NCBI GenBank assembly: GCA_026260175.1
Contig: JAKCWW010000132.1
Location: 31,758-95,757 of the forward strand
DNA length: 64,000 nucleotides
Direction of reading: 5' to 3'
Source of the DNA: Reticulitermes lucifugus
Lineage: Eukaryota; Arthropoda; Insecta; Blattodea; Rhinotermitidae
Below, piece by piece: positions 36,788 to 48,330 of this stretch. The notes beneath the pieces were generated by a model, which worked only from the letters and a program-made list of their open reading frames with translations, was not told the DNA's origin and did not search any database. Numbering within the stretch: the stretch's first letter is position 1; the number at the start of each line of letters is the position of its first letter. Both the position numbers and the translations under genes were made by a program.

Positions 36788-37041
36788 CTATGAATGTAGT
36801 TTATGACACAAGAAGCCAGAAGTAGGGGTTTTATGGAAGTTTCGTATATGTTTGAGAAGATTAGATTTGACCTTCGAACGGTAAGAGCAGTATGGACACT
36901 GAAATCGTGGTTCTTTTCCACACTCATTTTGAATGTGACTGTTAAGAGAACTACGCCACTTATATGTCCGGCCACAACGAATACATGGGAACAGTTGCAG
37001 ATGAGGATGACTTCCACTGTGATCAGTGCCAACAAAGAAAT
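36788..37041 (-). CDS. lola: lola zinc-finger exon with no early ATG (acceptor at 37041)
   Basis: I found this exon by reading the minus strand from the acceptor CTTGTTTCAG at 37042-37051. It enters as AT TTC TTT and runs 83 residues to TAG at 36788-36790. Finger 1 (residues 19-40) is CIRCGRTYKWRSSLNSH...NEC, and finger 2 (48-69) is CPYCSYRSKVKSNLLKH...H with H-x4-H. All eight metal ligands and the ECGKEP linker are present, and phase and spacing match the other exons. A longer open frame overlaps it on the same strand but gives a hydrophobic product with no finger pattern; I take that as a shadow. Its closest relative in the window is the exon at 42245-41935. Because it lacks ATG near its start it would be lost by ORF callers that need a start codon. 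Its tail contains CHKLHS after the last histidine. Confidence 0.9.
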
Positions 37042-37214
37042 CTGAAACAAGAGCAAATAAGACTCAAATCAGTCTCTGTTCTGACACATTAAGAAAACAA
37101 CAAATATCATTACATACTTAATGAGGGCTTGTTTTGAGCATTTAACAATAAGTATTTGAGGTTTATAGATCTTGGTAGGTATATTATTCTGCATATTTAT
37201 TCTTAATTATCTCT

Positions 37215-37420
37215 TCAGGTGTGAGATTTGACGTCTTCATGGTAGTAAAAATTTAGATTATGGTCTTTTAGGTTATGACAATGCAGAGATTGTTAGGTGA
37301 TTAGTTACAAACGTCTCAGAGAAAATTCCACCTCCATCAACCCTAAATCTTAAGACAATATGTTCGTCTGAATGTTGCAACTACAAATATACACGGTGTC
37401 ATAACTAAAAAAAACACCAT
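37215..37420. mobile_element. foldback MITE copy
   Basis: TGGTCTTTTAGGTTATGACA at left is echoed by the inverted TGTCATAACTAAAAAAAACACCA at right. The centre has CACCTCCATCAACCC. Confidence 0.5.
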
Positions 37421-39040
37421 CTAAAAATACTTATTAGGAATTTCACATTTCATTAAATCCACTCTTACAATAAATATGTAATGGGATATAAGGAAACTTG
37501 AAGTAAGTTTAATGAACATGTCACCATATCTAAATGCAACACCATGAAGATGTACGATGGGAACTGACGGGGAGTGGCAAGCTAAACATCTACTTGCTCC
37601 CCTCCCTCCAAAATACCTTGATTTAAAAAATTGAAAAAAAAAAAGATGGAAGTATACTGAAAATTAATATAAAAAATTGAAATTATTTTTAAAAAATTGT
37701 TTAAGAATTTTGTCTATGAAATCTGTAAAAATATTCTTAAATGGCTTAAACATAAGCTAGCAAGCTAAATTTTCTGGCTGACCCTCTTGGACAAAATTCT
37801 GGCAGTGTCCATGCACACACATGAATCTGCAAGCATTTTTTGAGGTTAAAAATGGTCAGTTTTAAGATGTGGCCAACTTGCCCTTGGGGAAACACACTCT
37901 ACTGGGTGAGGCTTATTATTATTAACAACATCTTAATATTGTGCTAAACACATCTGGTGCATTTTACTGTATATGTCTGTAGTTTGTATGTCAGCCTGAA
38001 GATGGTGTTTTCACACTGGAATATGTAACCCAATATTAAAACACTGTTAATAAATATATGCTGTGTTTACTGTATACACACTACACTTGATTAACATTTC
38101 AAAAATATTACTATGTTCCTTACCATCTTTCTGTTATTAAAAACCACCAATGCACTCCTGCAGCAAGTCACTCAGTTGACACTAAACAGAAAAAATTTTA
38201 ACAACAGGTCCAAAAATATTCTCGATGAAAGAGTAGTTGATTATGGCATCCTGTCGGAAGCAGTTCCTCAACATAACATACACACTTTGTAATAAAATAC
38301 CTCACATGCTTCATTTAAACTTGGAACTGAAATCATTCCAATGCACATCATAGCAAGATTCACATATAGGTCATTATTTTATGTCATAGCTATTGGTTGC
38401 CACTTCCTGCTGGCTTGTTTATCATATTAACATATCTCACTCTGTCACCTGCCCACGCATATAATGGAATAACAGTGGGAAGTGACAAATGATAGTTGTC
38501 ACATAAAGTACAGATCCTGTACCTCACAGTATAAATCTGCCCTATTCCAACACCCGCCTTAATGTCTTGGTAGTATCCAGAATTCGCCTGATCACCAGAA
38601 CAGAATGTTTCGCATCAAACTGTCTGAAGCAGCAGTTCACAGAAAGTCTTGCTGAAAACACGAAAAGACAAACGTAACCAGCGACTGGATATAATAGACG
38701 ACACAATATTATAATTATGGTGCAGCCACTGGTAAAGGATTCCATCAATTCTCACATTACACTCCATCATCGTCATCATCATCATCCTTCTAATATTTAT
38801 ATTAATAATAAACAGAAAAACAGTGAAGGAAAATTAAATGAAGAATGTTCACAAAATGCTTGTAGATAAAACACGTGTCTTTACTGAAATAAATAAGCAG
38901 TTGTTTCAACATTTACATTATTGGTAGGCCTATACTGTTAACCACAAAATAACATTTTTATACTCTATGACTAGATTATTGGCAGGCCTGCATACTTCAC
39001 TGTGTGAATAAACAGGCCTCATTTCAGTAATACCTTAAAC

Positions 39041-39317
39041 CAGGGGTGCACAAATCCCGGGCATCCGTTCACCTAGGTGACTAGACTTGGTACAGTGGTG
39101 CACAATGTCTTCGGCATGATCATTGCGATCTCTTTTCCTTACATAAAAAAATGCATATTAGTTCACATGCACTGACCAGAAAACACCAGATAGCAGTGAG
39201 GTTCACAGGTCATCCCAGAACTGGGGATCTTCAGGGTGGAATTTGTTTCACATCACCCTTCTGACAACTAGAATTTGAAGGTGGCTCCTAGATTTTTGGA
39301 ACATTTGTAGACCCCTG
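39041..39317. mobile_element. hAT-type MITE with 8-bp target duplication
   Basis: The 277-bp element begins CAGGGGTGCACAAAT and ends ATTTGTAGACCCCTG, terminal inverted repeats differing at about two of 15 positions. CCTTAAAC occurs immediately on both sides (39033-39040 and 39318-39325), an exact 8-bp target duplication as made by hAT transposases. There is no coding capacity, so it was mobilised in trans. The intact duplication argues for a fairly recent insertion. Confidence 0.9.
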
Positions 39318-41483
39318 CCTTAAACCACAAACTGAAAACATAACCTACAAACATAATTTATGGCACAGGTAAAAAAAAAGACAATATCTTACATGATGAT
39401 AAATACAAAAGTGAAAAAGCAGATAAGGAAACAGCAACTCCTCATAAATACAAATACTATCCACTGTCTGGTTTGAATTGCTAAGGCTCTGTATTTGGCA
39501 AATCTGGAATGAGAAACATCCAGCTCGAGCAAAATTACTGAATGAACAGACACAAACAAGGTTCACCTAATGGTCATATATAAAGTGTATGAACAATTAA
39601 AAATATAAAATTCTTCAATCTTTGTACACAATAACCAATAGGGCACTTACAAAACAGAATAAAAAGAAAAAAATATAATCAAAGAAAACAACTGAATTTA
39701 CACACTGCTCACATTAATTCAACAACACAGCCATTTTACGAGGTACAATTAAGTGGCAAACTGCTATTCATTATTTAAGTTAGAAAATCACCAATCCAGC
39801 ATAAAGCAAGTCAGAATGAGTTAAATGTAACACTACCTTACACATCTTATGTTTGTGAACAAGTCCATATTTCTAGATATAGCTGGTTATACACTTTTAT
39901 TCCTTATCATAAGACATGTTTTGATACAATACAGTGCTCTAAATTGGTCTGTAAAGGTCACGTTGGTTCCTGAATTTATTTTATATATCACTGAGTTTAA
40001 AAGGAACAGTTCTGTGTTATTAACCACAAATGTCATTAACTCAAATTCACACTTGGAGGCAGTCATAACATGTGAAGAACTCTTCAATGAACATCAGATC
40101 TCAGGTTTTCACAGAAGTGAATATTAATGTCCCAGTCTACCACAATGTGACCCCATGGGGTTTGCTGGACAAACACACAATGTTCTGTAGGAACCTTGTA
40201 CCTACATCTTCAGGGTACAACACGTACATCACAGATCATAATCTAACAAATCTACATTTATAAATAATGAAATTAAGAAAGTACAGTAGTGTGACAGCTA
40301 GCATATTGTGAAGTTTGTTGTTTGGCTAAGATGTGCTGGTAACAAGGGTAACCCAACACACTAGAAAGAACTGCAGGAATGAGGGCTGGTGCTGCAGATA
40401 TGCTATAGCAAGGGGAGTGATCACATGTTCATTGGCCAGTCAGTGTCAGGTGGCTAAAATGCTGTGGTATGTATGGACACTCTTCCAGTCAACAGCATTG
40501 CCATGTGTCAGGAGCAGACAACCAAGACTTGTAAAATCAGGCTTACTGTTCTTACAGCAAAAAATCTTTCAACATTGGAAAAGTATCTCTTTCTCCTTCT
40601 TTGTGAAATGTTTTGCGCACTCATCTTCATTCCTGTGTTTTAGTGCAGTTCCTTGCAATTTGATGCAAAAAAAAAATACAAGCTATAATGGTGCAGTTCC
40701 CAACAAATAACACGAAGACTAGACAACATTTGTCAATACTTGTTACCATGCAGTTTCATCATTTTAACAGAATATTATTTAAACTTATCTTTTCAAAGAG
40801 CTGGTAGCTCTAGTGAAGAGACCACATGGTATATTAACTTTAGCAACAGTTAAAATACACAGTTAATCAGATTTTAATTAATACAACACTACCAAAAACA
40901 AAAGTCTAGTGAAAGAAGATATTTATAATGACCTGTGATAAAGATCAAACATCAAATGTTTTGTGAGATGTGCACTGACATTTCTAAACTGCCTTTGGAA
41001 CATAGTGTGTTCACTGACTTGACATTAGTCTGTATTACAGAACAGTGTAAATAATTATGTAATAACATTATATTTTAGAAGCAACACTGAAGACGGGGGC
41101 TGGACCTGCACCCGAAACGCAGTGTTGTATTTATCAATAGTTATCTGTTAAAATAATAACTACAGTAAAAGTAAAATCACTGAATCACTTATTAAGTGGA
41201 ACAGGACAACTAGATACCTGTGAATCTCAACTGTAATAAACTACTGAAGGAACTGTTTTATCCACTGTTCTCAGACTCTAGGCATTCTTTATATGTGCAC
41301 AATCTGGAATTTCAATACCTATGTGTATCTAACACTGAAGACAGAGAATGCTTAAATACTGTATAATTACATAGGTGGTTACTCATGTTTCAGAGGAACA
41401 TATTGCATCCATCTTCAGGGTATAAATAATTTATACCCTAAAACCAGTCACATAAGGTTTCATCTAAATGTTTATAACCTACA

Positions 41484-41800
41484 AGTAAAGGTGAAGTAAA
41501 TATAAAGCTATCCCTGTGCTCCATTAAGCACTTTGCCACAAAGACATATTGGGAGTGGAGGTATAGCTCCACACAAGCTTAACTTCGACACTAAGTGGAG
41601 GTGAGTGGTCAGTTTCATCTCCAGAGAAACAGTCCCTACCATCCACTGAATAGGAAGGATGCAAAAGCCCCAAAATCGGTATAGACACTCTGAAGAAGAG
41701 AGAATCTCTTGCTGATACTGGAAATTGAACCCCGATTCCTTGGTTGTCCAGGCCATAGCTACACACTATACCGACCGAGGTACTGAGGCTTCGAACACCC
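41484..41800 (-). mobile_element. tRNA-derived SINE, nearly full length
   Basis: On the minus strand: an A-box-like TCGGTCGGTATAGTGTGTAG, a B-box-like GGGGTTCAATTTCC about 40 bases later, a body of about 200 bases with CACTTAGTGTCGAAG, and a TTTACTTCACCTTTACT tail. This arrangement is that of a Pol III SINE. It is related to 26487-26785. Confidence 0.75.
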
Positions 41801-41934
41801 ATACAACTAATCCTGAAGACCAAAGAGTTATTGCACAACTATTTTCTAAATAGAAAAGAGTTTGTTTTACACAATATTTGAACTCTAAACAAACCTGTCT
41901 ACTTAAAGACTTCACACTATTACTAATGAGACAT

Positions 41935-42245
41935 TTATGCAACATCTGAGTTTATTCCATCACTACTTTGCATTATGGTATGGAAGGTTCGAAAATGCCT
42001 CACAAGATTTGATTTGACCTTGCAACGGTAAGTGCAATGTGGACAGTGGAACTGTGGCTCCTTGCCACATTCATTTGTCAGATGGCTGTTTAGAGATCCT
42101 TTCCTCTTGTAGCTCCGCCCACACCGAAGACAAGGAAAGGGTTTTATTGGAACATGCTGACCTCGTTTATCTGTGTTGATTATGTTGACAATATCTTCAC
42201 TTGAGAACCATTTCTTTTCTTCAAAACTGTCCATATCCAAACACA
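41935..42245 (-). CDS. lola: lola zinc-finger exon (acceptor at 42245)
   Basis: The acceptor is TTTGTTGCAG and the entry TG TGT TTG, giving 102 residues. The leader is acidic and aromatic (MDSFEEKKWF). Finger 1 at residues 38-59 starts CLRCGRSYKRKGSLNSH and ends NECGKEP. Finger 2 at 67-88 starts CPHCTYRCKVKSNL and closes H-x4-H. Both fingers closely match the exon at 37041-36788 (shared FPCxRCGRxYK, SLNSH, NECGKEP, KVKSNL), so these two are sister exons from an older duplication. The sequence upstream of CLDMD in the same frame is intron, and the ATG at 42270 is not a start. A short acidic and Ser-rich tail follows the last histidine. Confidence 0.92.
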
Positions 42246-42490
42246 CTGCAACAAAGTGTGACACGAACATTTGTCAAAATGATGCATTTGATAGACAGGA
42301 GAGTTACAGTAGAAAAGAGAGCAGGAGGACAGCAATTTTTGTTTCAACATGGCTACAACTGCTGGCATTCCCGCTAACTTTCAGAACATACTTAAAAAAG
42401 TAAACACTGTTTGGAATATTTTACATCTGATGTAACCTTAAATCAAATCTCAAAACTTGATGGACGACATCCCTTCGTGCTGCTAATATT

Positions 42491-42545
42491 CAATAAATAA
42501 ATACCATCCAACACAACTGTTGTGTCAGATGGTATTTGTTTATCT
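42491..42545. repeat. palindrome
   Basis: Arms of about 25 bases meet at ACAACTGTTGT. A related segment (CAATAAATACCATCAACACAACGG) occurs near 49469-49492, so it belongs to a dispersed repeat. Confidence 0.6.
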
Positions 42546-43079
42546 ATTAAATTGCAAAAGATTTCCCTGGAAAAAGGCACATTTCACTAAACACTGTCTG
42601 AACAAATGGCTCTGTATTGTCTAAATAAATGGCTGAATGTATAATTTTATTTTGAGTAGTCTAAAGCACAGGCTCTCAAATGGGGCCACAATGCATTATA
42701 AAATAACACCCGTTTTAGTCTCAGATTGAAGTTATTGTAAACACTTGAATCAAAACCCCTTATTTTAATCAAATCTTTATCTCACTCTCCAACTGCCTGA
42801 ATCATTTAAACTTTCCCCAACATGGACACCTGTTAATAGGACCTTGTGACTCAAAATCACTGTATTAATCTACCCATGAAGATTGGCAGACACCTCATGA
42901 ACTAATATCTATCATTTTGAATAAATGGACATGGGAAAGATATTTCCACCAATAACACACCTTATTTCATTTGAAATTTGAAAGAATGAAGTATGAATCT
43001 CTATTTCAGACATATACCTAATGACTTAATATCTGAATGTGACCAGACTTTATTCTGAACTGAACACCAGACAAAAATT

Positions 43080-43300
43080 ACCGTCTTCCAGGATGTGATG
43101 CTGTGAAAGTTGGTAAATAGGTACCGAAGTTTTGAAGGAACCTACTGCCTCCAGCTTTAAGGTAGACCCATGTTCTTCAACCCTACAGATGGAGGCAACA
43201 GATTCCTCCAAAAAATGGTACCTAGCAAAGTACACAGCATAACATCCAAGAATATAGCACCCTTGACGCTCATCACCAAAAGAACCTGAAATCTCACATA
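43080..43300. mobile_element. foldback MITE copy (CCTCCATCTTC subfamily)
   Basis: TTGGTAAATAGGTACCGAAG and GGAACCTACTGCCTCCAGC at left are mirrored by GGAGGCAACAGATTCCTCC and GGTACCTAGCAAAGTACACAG at right. Confidence 0.65.
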
Positions 43301-43469
43301 CATTTTGCATGCATTATATGTAAGGCAGAAGCAATGTATATCTCTGCCAAGTAAACTGGCATATCTTTCGATCAAAGGTCGTCCAAACATTTGAAAATCA
43401 ATGGCACAATAATTTTTCTGCTCTGTGAGCAGATCTTACAGAGGTAAGAAAAGTATTTTAGATGAATTT

Positions 43470-43686
43470 TCAGTGTTTAATGTTAAGAAATGTTGTAAGG
43501 CCAAACTGGAAACACTGGAGGTGTTGCAGCATATGCCACTTGAACTTGCAACACACAAGACAATATTGGCACTGGAGTGGTGGTTCTTCCCAGTCATACA
43601 TCAGATGTCTCTCAAGTGAATCCTTCCACTTATATTTACTTCAACTGGTACATAGGAATTTTGCCCTGTACTGATGTGAATCTCTG
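43470..43686 (-). pseudogene. decayed lola-type zinc-finger exon
   Basis: Minus-strand DNA here still carries an acceptor-like GGCAG at 43687-43691 and a recognisable finger pair in one frame: YKWKDSLERHL, then a linker reading YDWEEPP where paralogues have YECGxEP, then CQYC and KWHMLQH. The second cysteine of finger 1 is replaced by a TGA stop and the ECG cysteine is lost. The frame holding the fingers does not match the two-base entry phase used by the intact exons. Together these show a host exon that lost coding ability. It sits between intact exons at 42245 and 46856, where a functional exon would be expected. The residual match to YRWK/YKWK exons is good enough to call origin, not function. 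An assembly error is less likely because several independent changes are present. Confidence 0.72.
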
Positions 43687-44127
43687 CTGCCAAACATAAG
43701 ACATGATCCACCCTCTGTCCAATCACATTCTTGCTGTGACTCAACTTGCCCTGTGAATCATCAGAGAATTTTCTTTAATTCAGCCATACCAATATGATTT
43801 GGTGTGACAGATTCCCAGGTCTTAATTTCTATCAAGTTGCTTATTTCGACAAATCAAATAAGGGCCTCTTATTCCTCCTGCCAAAGTCTGCATATGTATA
43901 AGTGCCATGACTCTATGTGCAATATGAATATTATCTTCATGGATCAAATAACTCAGTTTTTATAACTATGAGGCAGGATTTTACACTTATTTTGACCTAC
44001 TAACCCCCTCAAAGATTCCGGTCCTTATGTCCTACCTTGCCACCAATCACACAATTTCTCCCACCTGATTTCTTTAGGAAGATAAAGTTCTCAAATCCTC
44101 TGCCTTTCAAACCCACCTAACCAAATC

Positions 44128-44470
44128 CATGCAGCAGCATTCTTCCTAGGAAGCTAAGTGTTCCTCAGCTAGTCAAAACATTCCCCATATTTTATGGAAC
44201 CCGAAAGTTCATTAGTGGGTTCACAACAGCCTTCCACTGTTCCCTATCCTGAACCAGATAAATCCAGTCTAAGCCATCCTACACCATTCACTTACAATCC
44301 ATTTTAATAGTATCCTCCCATCTATGCCTAGGTTTTTAAAGTGGTCTCTTTTCTTAAGATTTCCCTACGAAACCCCTGTAAGCATATCTCTTCTTCCCCA
44401 TATATTTCATGGGCCCCACCCATCTCACCATCCTTGATTTGATCATTCAAATAATTTATTTGAGATCCAT
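44128..44470 (-). mobile_element. LINE 3' coding fragment
   Basis: On the minus strand it carries the RWVGxVxRMG and GRPRxRWEDxIKMDL type blocks. The sequence order and outer part (AACATTCCCCATATTTTATGG) match 63280-63740. Confidence 0.65.
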
Positions 44471-44929
44471 ACTAATTTTAATCCTCAATCACAGCTAATA
44501 TCTCAAAATTCAGAGTTAGTAAAGAGAAATATGGCAGTTGACTGTGTGTTATAAAATATTCACCTGATTGAATCTGAACATAAATTCAGTGTTTCAAGAT
44601 TGACAGCTGGGTGTATAGTCAACTGAAAATGAACTGGCTATTCATGACTTCTAATGCAACGGACTAAAGGAAAATTCAACAAAAACATAAATCAAATCTT
44701 ACATAAATATGGCAGTGACATTTCCTCCACACCAGCCAAAATTGTTATACCACTATAACTACTAACATCTTGGCATGTAAATACACATCTGTACATAGCT
44801 ACATTATTTTATAACAAAATTTTGCTGTGGAATTTCTCAGAACAAAATAGTAATGTCACAGTACTTGGTTCAACTGCTGAAGCAACTTTACCCATAATCT
44901 ACACTACACAACACAAGAGTCCTACTTCA

Positions 44930-45100
44930 ACCCACTGAAGGTTTAGGATTCAGGAGGTCCCAACTTCGAATGTCAGCCTAGGAAACCTGACAAGTTCAGT
45001 AGCTTTCCTCAGTCCCTCCAGGCAAATAACAAAGAAATGCCTTAATTTAGGCCAAGACTGCTTCCATCCAAACCCTTTATAATTGATTACCCCTTTGGCA
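44930..45100 (+). mobile_element. tRNA-derived SINE relic
   Basis: GGAGGTCCCAACTTCGAATG (B-box-like) is followed by TTTCCTCAGTCCCTCCAGGC, a body also hinted at near 34015. Ends worn. Confidence 0.45.
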
Positions 45101-45454
45101 ACAAGCATCAAATATATGTAATGGATGATGCAATGCCCAAAATGCTGAACACTATGTATTTATGACTGCCCTTAAGCAGCCTCCATTTAAATTGCGGTCT
45201 GCTGCAGATCACACCGGGCATTTAATTCCAGCACCAAAGGGTTACACACCAGTTATTGTATCATTTGATACTATACAGTTGACGCAATTCCAATTCTTGT
45301 TAAATGACCAAAAACCAAATAATAAGCATCTTAAAAATTTGATAGTGATGTGCCAAATATTATGAAACTGTTTGACTGCATTTGCCATGTACTTGTAGTG
45401 AATATACCCTTATAATGCGAGTATCTAAGGCTTACATAGTGGTGCAGTTGAGGC

Positions 45455-45575
45455 CTCCATTCTTTTGGGATGTGGTGCCATGTCACTGGGTGACTGATGC
45501 CTGACACTTCAAGATGGTGTCAGGGTCTCCAATCACCAAGTGACACGGTACCACATCCCAGAAGAAAGGAGACAT
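45455..45575. mobile_element. small foldback MITE copy
   Basis: CATTCTTTTGGGATGTGGTGCC-ATGTCACTGGGTGA is mirrored by TCACCAAGTGACACGGTACCACATCCCAGAAG about GACACTTCAAGATGG. The arms are nearly intact and the central part short. Confidence 0.7.
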
Positions 45576-46855
45576 CACGCCTCTATATAATAGAACATTA
45601 CAGCATCCTTAGTACACTTTTAAAAGCCTTGCATCAAACTGTAATACTATTCACATGAAACTTTTATTTTCTCCTTTCAAACTACACATCACAATATAAA
45701 GATATCAATGTGACATAACATGTACAGCATGATAATCAACTGCATCACATAAAAAACATGAACACTATACTTGTTACACGAAAACTTAAAACAAATTTTA
45801 GCTTAAGATAACACTACCTCTTTACAACACACCTCACACTCTTTACATACGTCATATCGTTCACATTAATGTTAATACTAAAGCCAGTGTTGTACATGGT
45901 GGCTGAGCCAAAATAATGGTACTGAGCAAGGTCTGTATTTTACATTACTAGATACGCTGACAACCAGAAATACAGAAAGTTGTCTACTGTTGTCTGTTAT
46001 TATTACATAAGCACATGACATAAGCTGAGTCTTCATGGAGTTCAGAAACCTAAAAGTGCATAGAAGCTTTGAGGAATTATGAAAGTGAATTTCAGTAATG
46101 TCTTGTCACAACTGATCACCTCCACATGATGCAACATACTAATACTTGCCAAGACCGATCACCTCCACAGGATACATCATCCTCTTCCACACATATTAAA
46201 TAAGACCAGAGCTTAGATAAATACCACACTATAGAACAGAGTTTATCTAAATAAACACTAATTGCTCACGATTTTAGTCAACAACACTGCTACTATTTCT
46301 CCCATTACAAAAAGTAACATTGTTACCTCAAAACTTAATGGGTACAGCTTCTCAACACTTACACTGATGGTGACCAACATTGACAATTATGGCTGACGCA
46401 ACTGTTAGCTGCTTGAACATTCTCATGTTCTAACTTACAGTAAATCTAGCTTACACAACTAATGAACAAACTAATTCCATTAACACAGTACATCTAGATA
46501 AGGTGACAGTACCTTAAATTGTCATGAAATTCCCAAATTTTCATGAAAATCAAGGACTCCTTACCATGTTCATAACAGCCCACAGCACTGGTCCTGGTCC
46601 TGGGACAGATGAATCAACTCCACACTTTCAGACTGCTTTATTAGATCCACTTTAATATTATGACCAAAATACTGGTGTAAAAGTTTAAATTTACAATAAT
46701 AATGTGATGCAATACATAAAAACATATTTGGAAAATCAAAATTGTAAAAAGTAACAAAACCATGAACAGATTTTGTGTAACCTTAAGAGTACCGAAACAA
46801 GTGCGCAATTATGAACAGGTAACCAAAATCAATCGCCCAGTCATCTGATATTGCA

Positions 46856-47139
46856 CTAAGACAGGTGGTTCCAGTGCTTGGCAGCAATGTGACTGTCAAT
46901 GTTCCTTTTGTACTTGGAGCGACTAGGACAGAACGGGCAGGAGAAAAGGTGCTCCGACCCACATTCATACTTCTCGTGACGTAGCAGCGTATCTCTTCTT
47001 GTATACTCCCGTCCACAACGCCCACATGGGAATTTTCCTCTTGACAACCATGGATATGTTTCCTCTGGTGGCAATGTGCCCACTGTCCCTGCGAACCAGT
47101 CTCTGACTGGGATTAATCTACGGCCAACATTCAACTGGT
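46856..47139 (-). CDS. lola: lola zinc-finger exon (acceptor at 47139)
   Basis: The exon follows the acceptor CTTACAG and enters as AC CAG TTG, giving 93 residues to the stop. Finger 1 (residues about 38-59) is C-x2-C-x12-H-x4-C, starting CGRCGREY. Finger 2 (about 67-88) is C-x2-C-x12-H-x4-H, starting CPFCPSRS. It is the most divergent intact exon of the set: the usual ECGxEP linker is ECGSEH, and the fingers carry RRDTLLRHEK where most paralogues have SLxRHLR. It is the first zinc-finger exon downstream of the 487-codon exon, with about 4.9 kb of repeat-bearing DNA between. The fingers should give one isoform its own DNA specificity. An ATG-only call would shorten it, because the frame opens at the splice site. 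Membership in the array is secure; which Drosophila isoform it matches was not determined. Confidence 0.88.
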
Positions 47140-47244
47140 CTGTAAGATTAAAAGTAGAGACACATGTTAGGGAAAGAAATTATGTTCACATACAAATATA
47201 ATACAAAAAAAAACCGAATACAGTACTTGAGGGTTTCAATGACA

Positions 47245-47495
47245 ACAAAGATTTAGGTTGTGAGTCTTGTGGATTATGACACTGTGTAGTCTGGTACAGG
47301 GTTACCAACATTGGGGAGGAAAACATGCAGCCTTCAACTTCAGATAACCTTCCAAGTTTTAACAGCAGAAAGTCTAGTAGATGGTTACACACATTATGGA
47401 TGAACCTACTGCCTCCACGTAAAGACTGAGGATGCAGGCAGCAGGTTCCTCTGAAATGTTGGTAACCACTTACTGGACTATAAGCTATCATAACT
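47245..47495. mobile_element. foldback MITE copy (CCTCCATCTTC subfamily)
   Basis: TTATGACACTGTGTAGTCTGG and GGTTACCAACATTGGGG at left, with AATGTTGGTAACCACTTACTGG and ACTATAAGC inverted at right. The middle also holds CTGCCTCCACGTAAAGACTG. Confidence 0.6.
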
Positions 47496-47629
47496 TAAGC
47501 ATTAGAAAAATCTTTCATTTGACTAATCAGAGGTACAAAATCTAAGTTCTTATGTATAAAAAGTTCTTATATATAAAAATACACAGACTCTTCAATAAAA
47601 TATTCTCAGGCTGACAGCTGCATCAAGTG

Positions 47630-47940
47630 GTTGGAAAAAGCACGTGTCATGAACGGGAAGGAAGAGAAATGCATACGAGATTTTGGTGAAAAGAACCTGA
47701 AAGTAAGAAACTGCTTCGAATACCTAGATATAATAAGAGGATAACATTAAAATGGATCTTAGACAAATGGGATGGGAGGGTGCAAGCTGGGTCATCTGGT
47801 TCAGGATAGGGACCAGTGGTGGATTCTTGTGAAATGGAAATAAACCTTCATGTTCCACAAAATGTGGCATATTTATTGGCTACATGGCAAATACTGGCAT
47901 CCCAGTAATGATTCTGCTCCATGGAGTTAGTAAATGGTCA
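47630..47940 (+). mobile_element. LINE 3' coding fragment
   Basis: Decayed reading gives ARVMNGKEEKCIRDFG then RRITLKWILDKWDGRVQAGSSGSG and an end resembling CSTKCGIFIGYMANTGI then LLHGVS, the conserved tail order of this LINE. Several disruptions. Confidence 0.65.
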
Positions 47941-48221
47941 GTATCCAGAGGAAACAAACCTACAAGTATCATGTGGGTAATATGTCCATGTTTCTCAAGA
48001 ACAGAAGTAATATTAATGCTAAACAAATCACGTTTCCAGCATGAGTCATTCAATGACAACATATATTAATAACATTCAGATCAACACTGCTTTGGATTGC
48101 ACACAAACACACTGACTAAATACATATTTCTGACAAACAGCCCTTACGTCACAGTCAGTGTATGATGAAGAAGATCTACAGAGCAGATACAAACCATGAC
48201 ATTTCTTAGGTACCAAACACT

Positions 48222-48330
48222 GTGATAATAGCACTCTTGCCTAATATTTTGGAGGTCCCAGGTTCAAACCTCAGGATGAGTACTTCAGAGTGGACAGCAC
48301 CATTGGTCACAATGCAGCAACTATGTTTTC
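48222..48330 (+). mobile_element. tRNA-derived SINE head
   Basis: TAATAGCACTCTTGCCTAAT precedes GGTCCCAGGTTCAAACCTCA, an A-box/B-box pair. The body fades after about 100 bases. Confidence 0.5.

Larger units (their letters stand above)
37042..41934. other. intron/UTR interval with MITEs and a SINE
   Basis: Contains a foldback copy near 37215-37420, the hAT-type MITE at 39041-39317, foldback fragments near 40090-40215 and 41370-41430, a GAAGACGGGGGCTGGACC repeat fragment near 41088 and the SINE at 41484-41800. No exon was seen. Confidence 0.6.
42246..43469. other. interval with a palindrome and a foldback copy
   Basis: Contains a palindrome at 42491-42545 (AATACCATC and its inverse around ACAACTGTTGT) and a foldback copy at about 43080-43300. 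The area just above 42245 is the exon acceptor region. No exon was seen. Confidence 0.55.
43687..46855. other. intron/UTR interval with LINE, SINE and MITE relics
   Basis: Contains a LINE tail at 44128-44470, a SINE relic at 44930-45100 and a foldback copy at 45455-45575. The remainder is AT-rich with no exon recognised. Confidence 0.55.

Noticed and set aside
36595-37056. A 153-codon minus-strand frame with hydrophobic stretches that looks like a membrane protein
   Set aside because: It is another frame of the zinc-finger exon at 37041-36788, which has all metal ligands, the right acceptor and the right phase.
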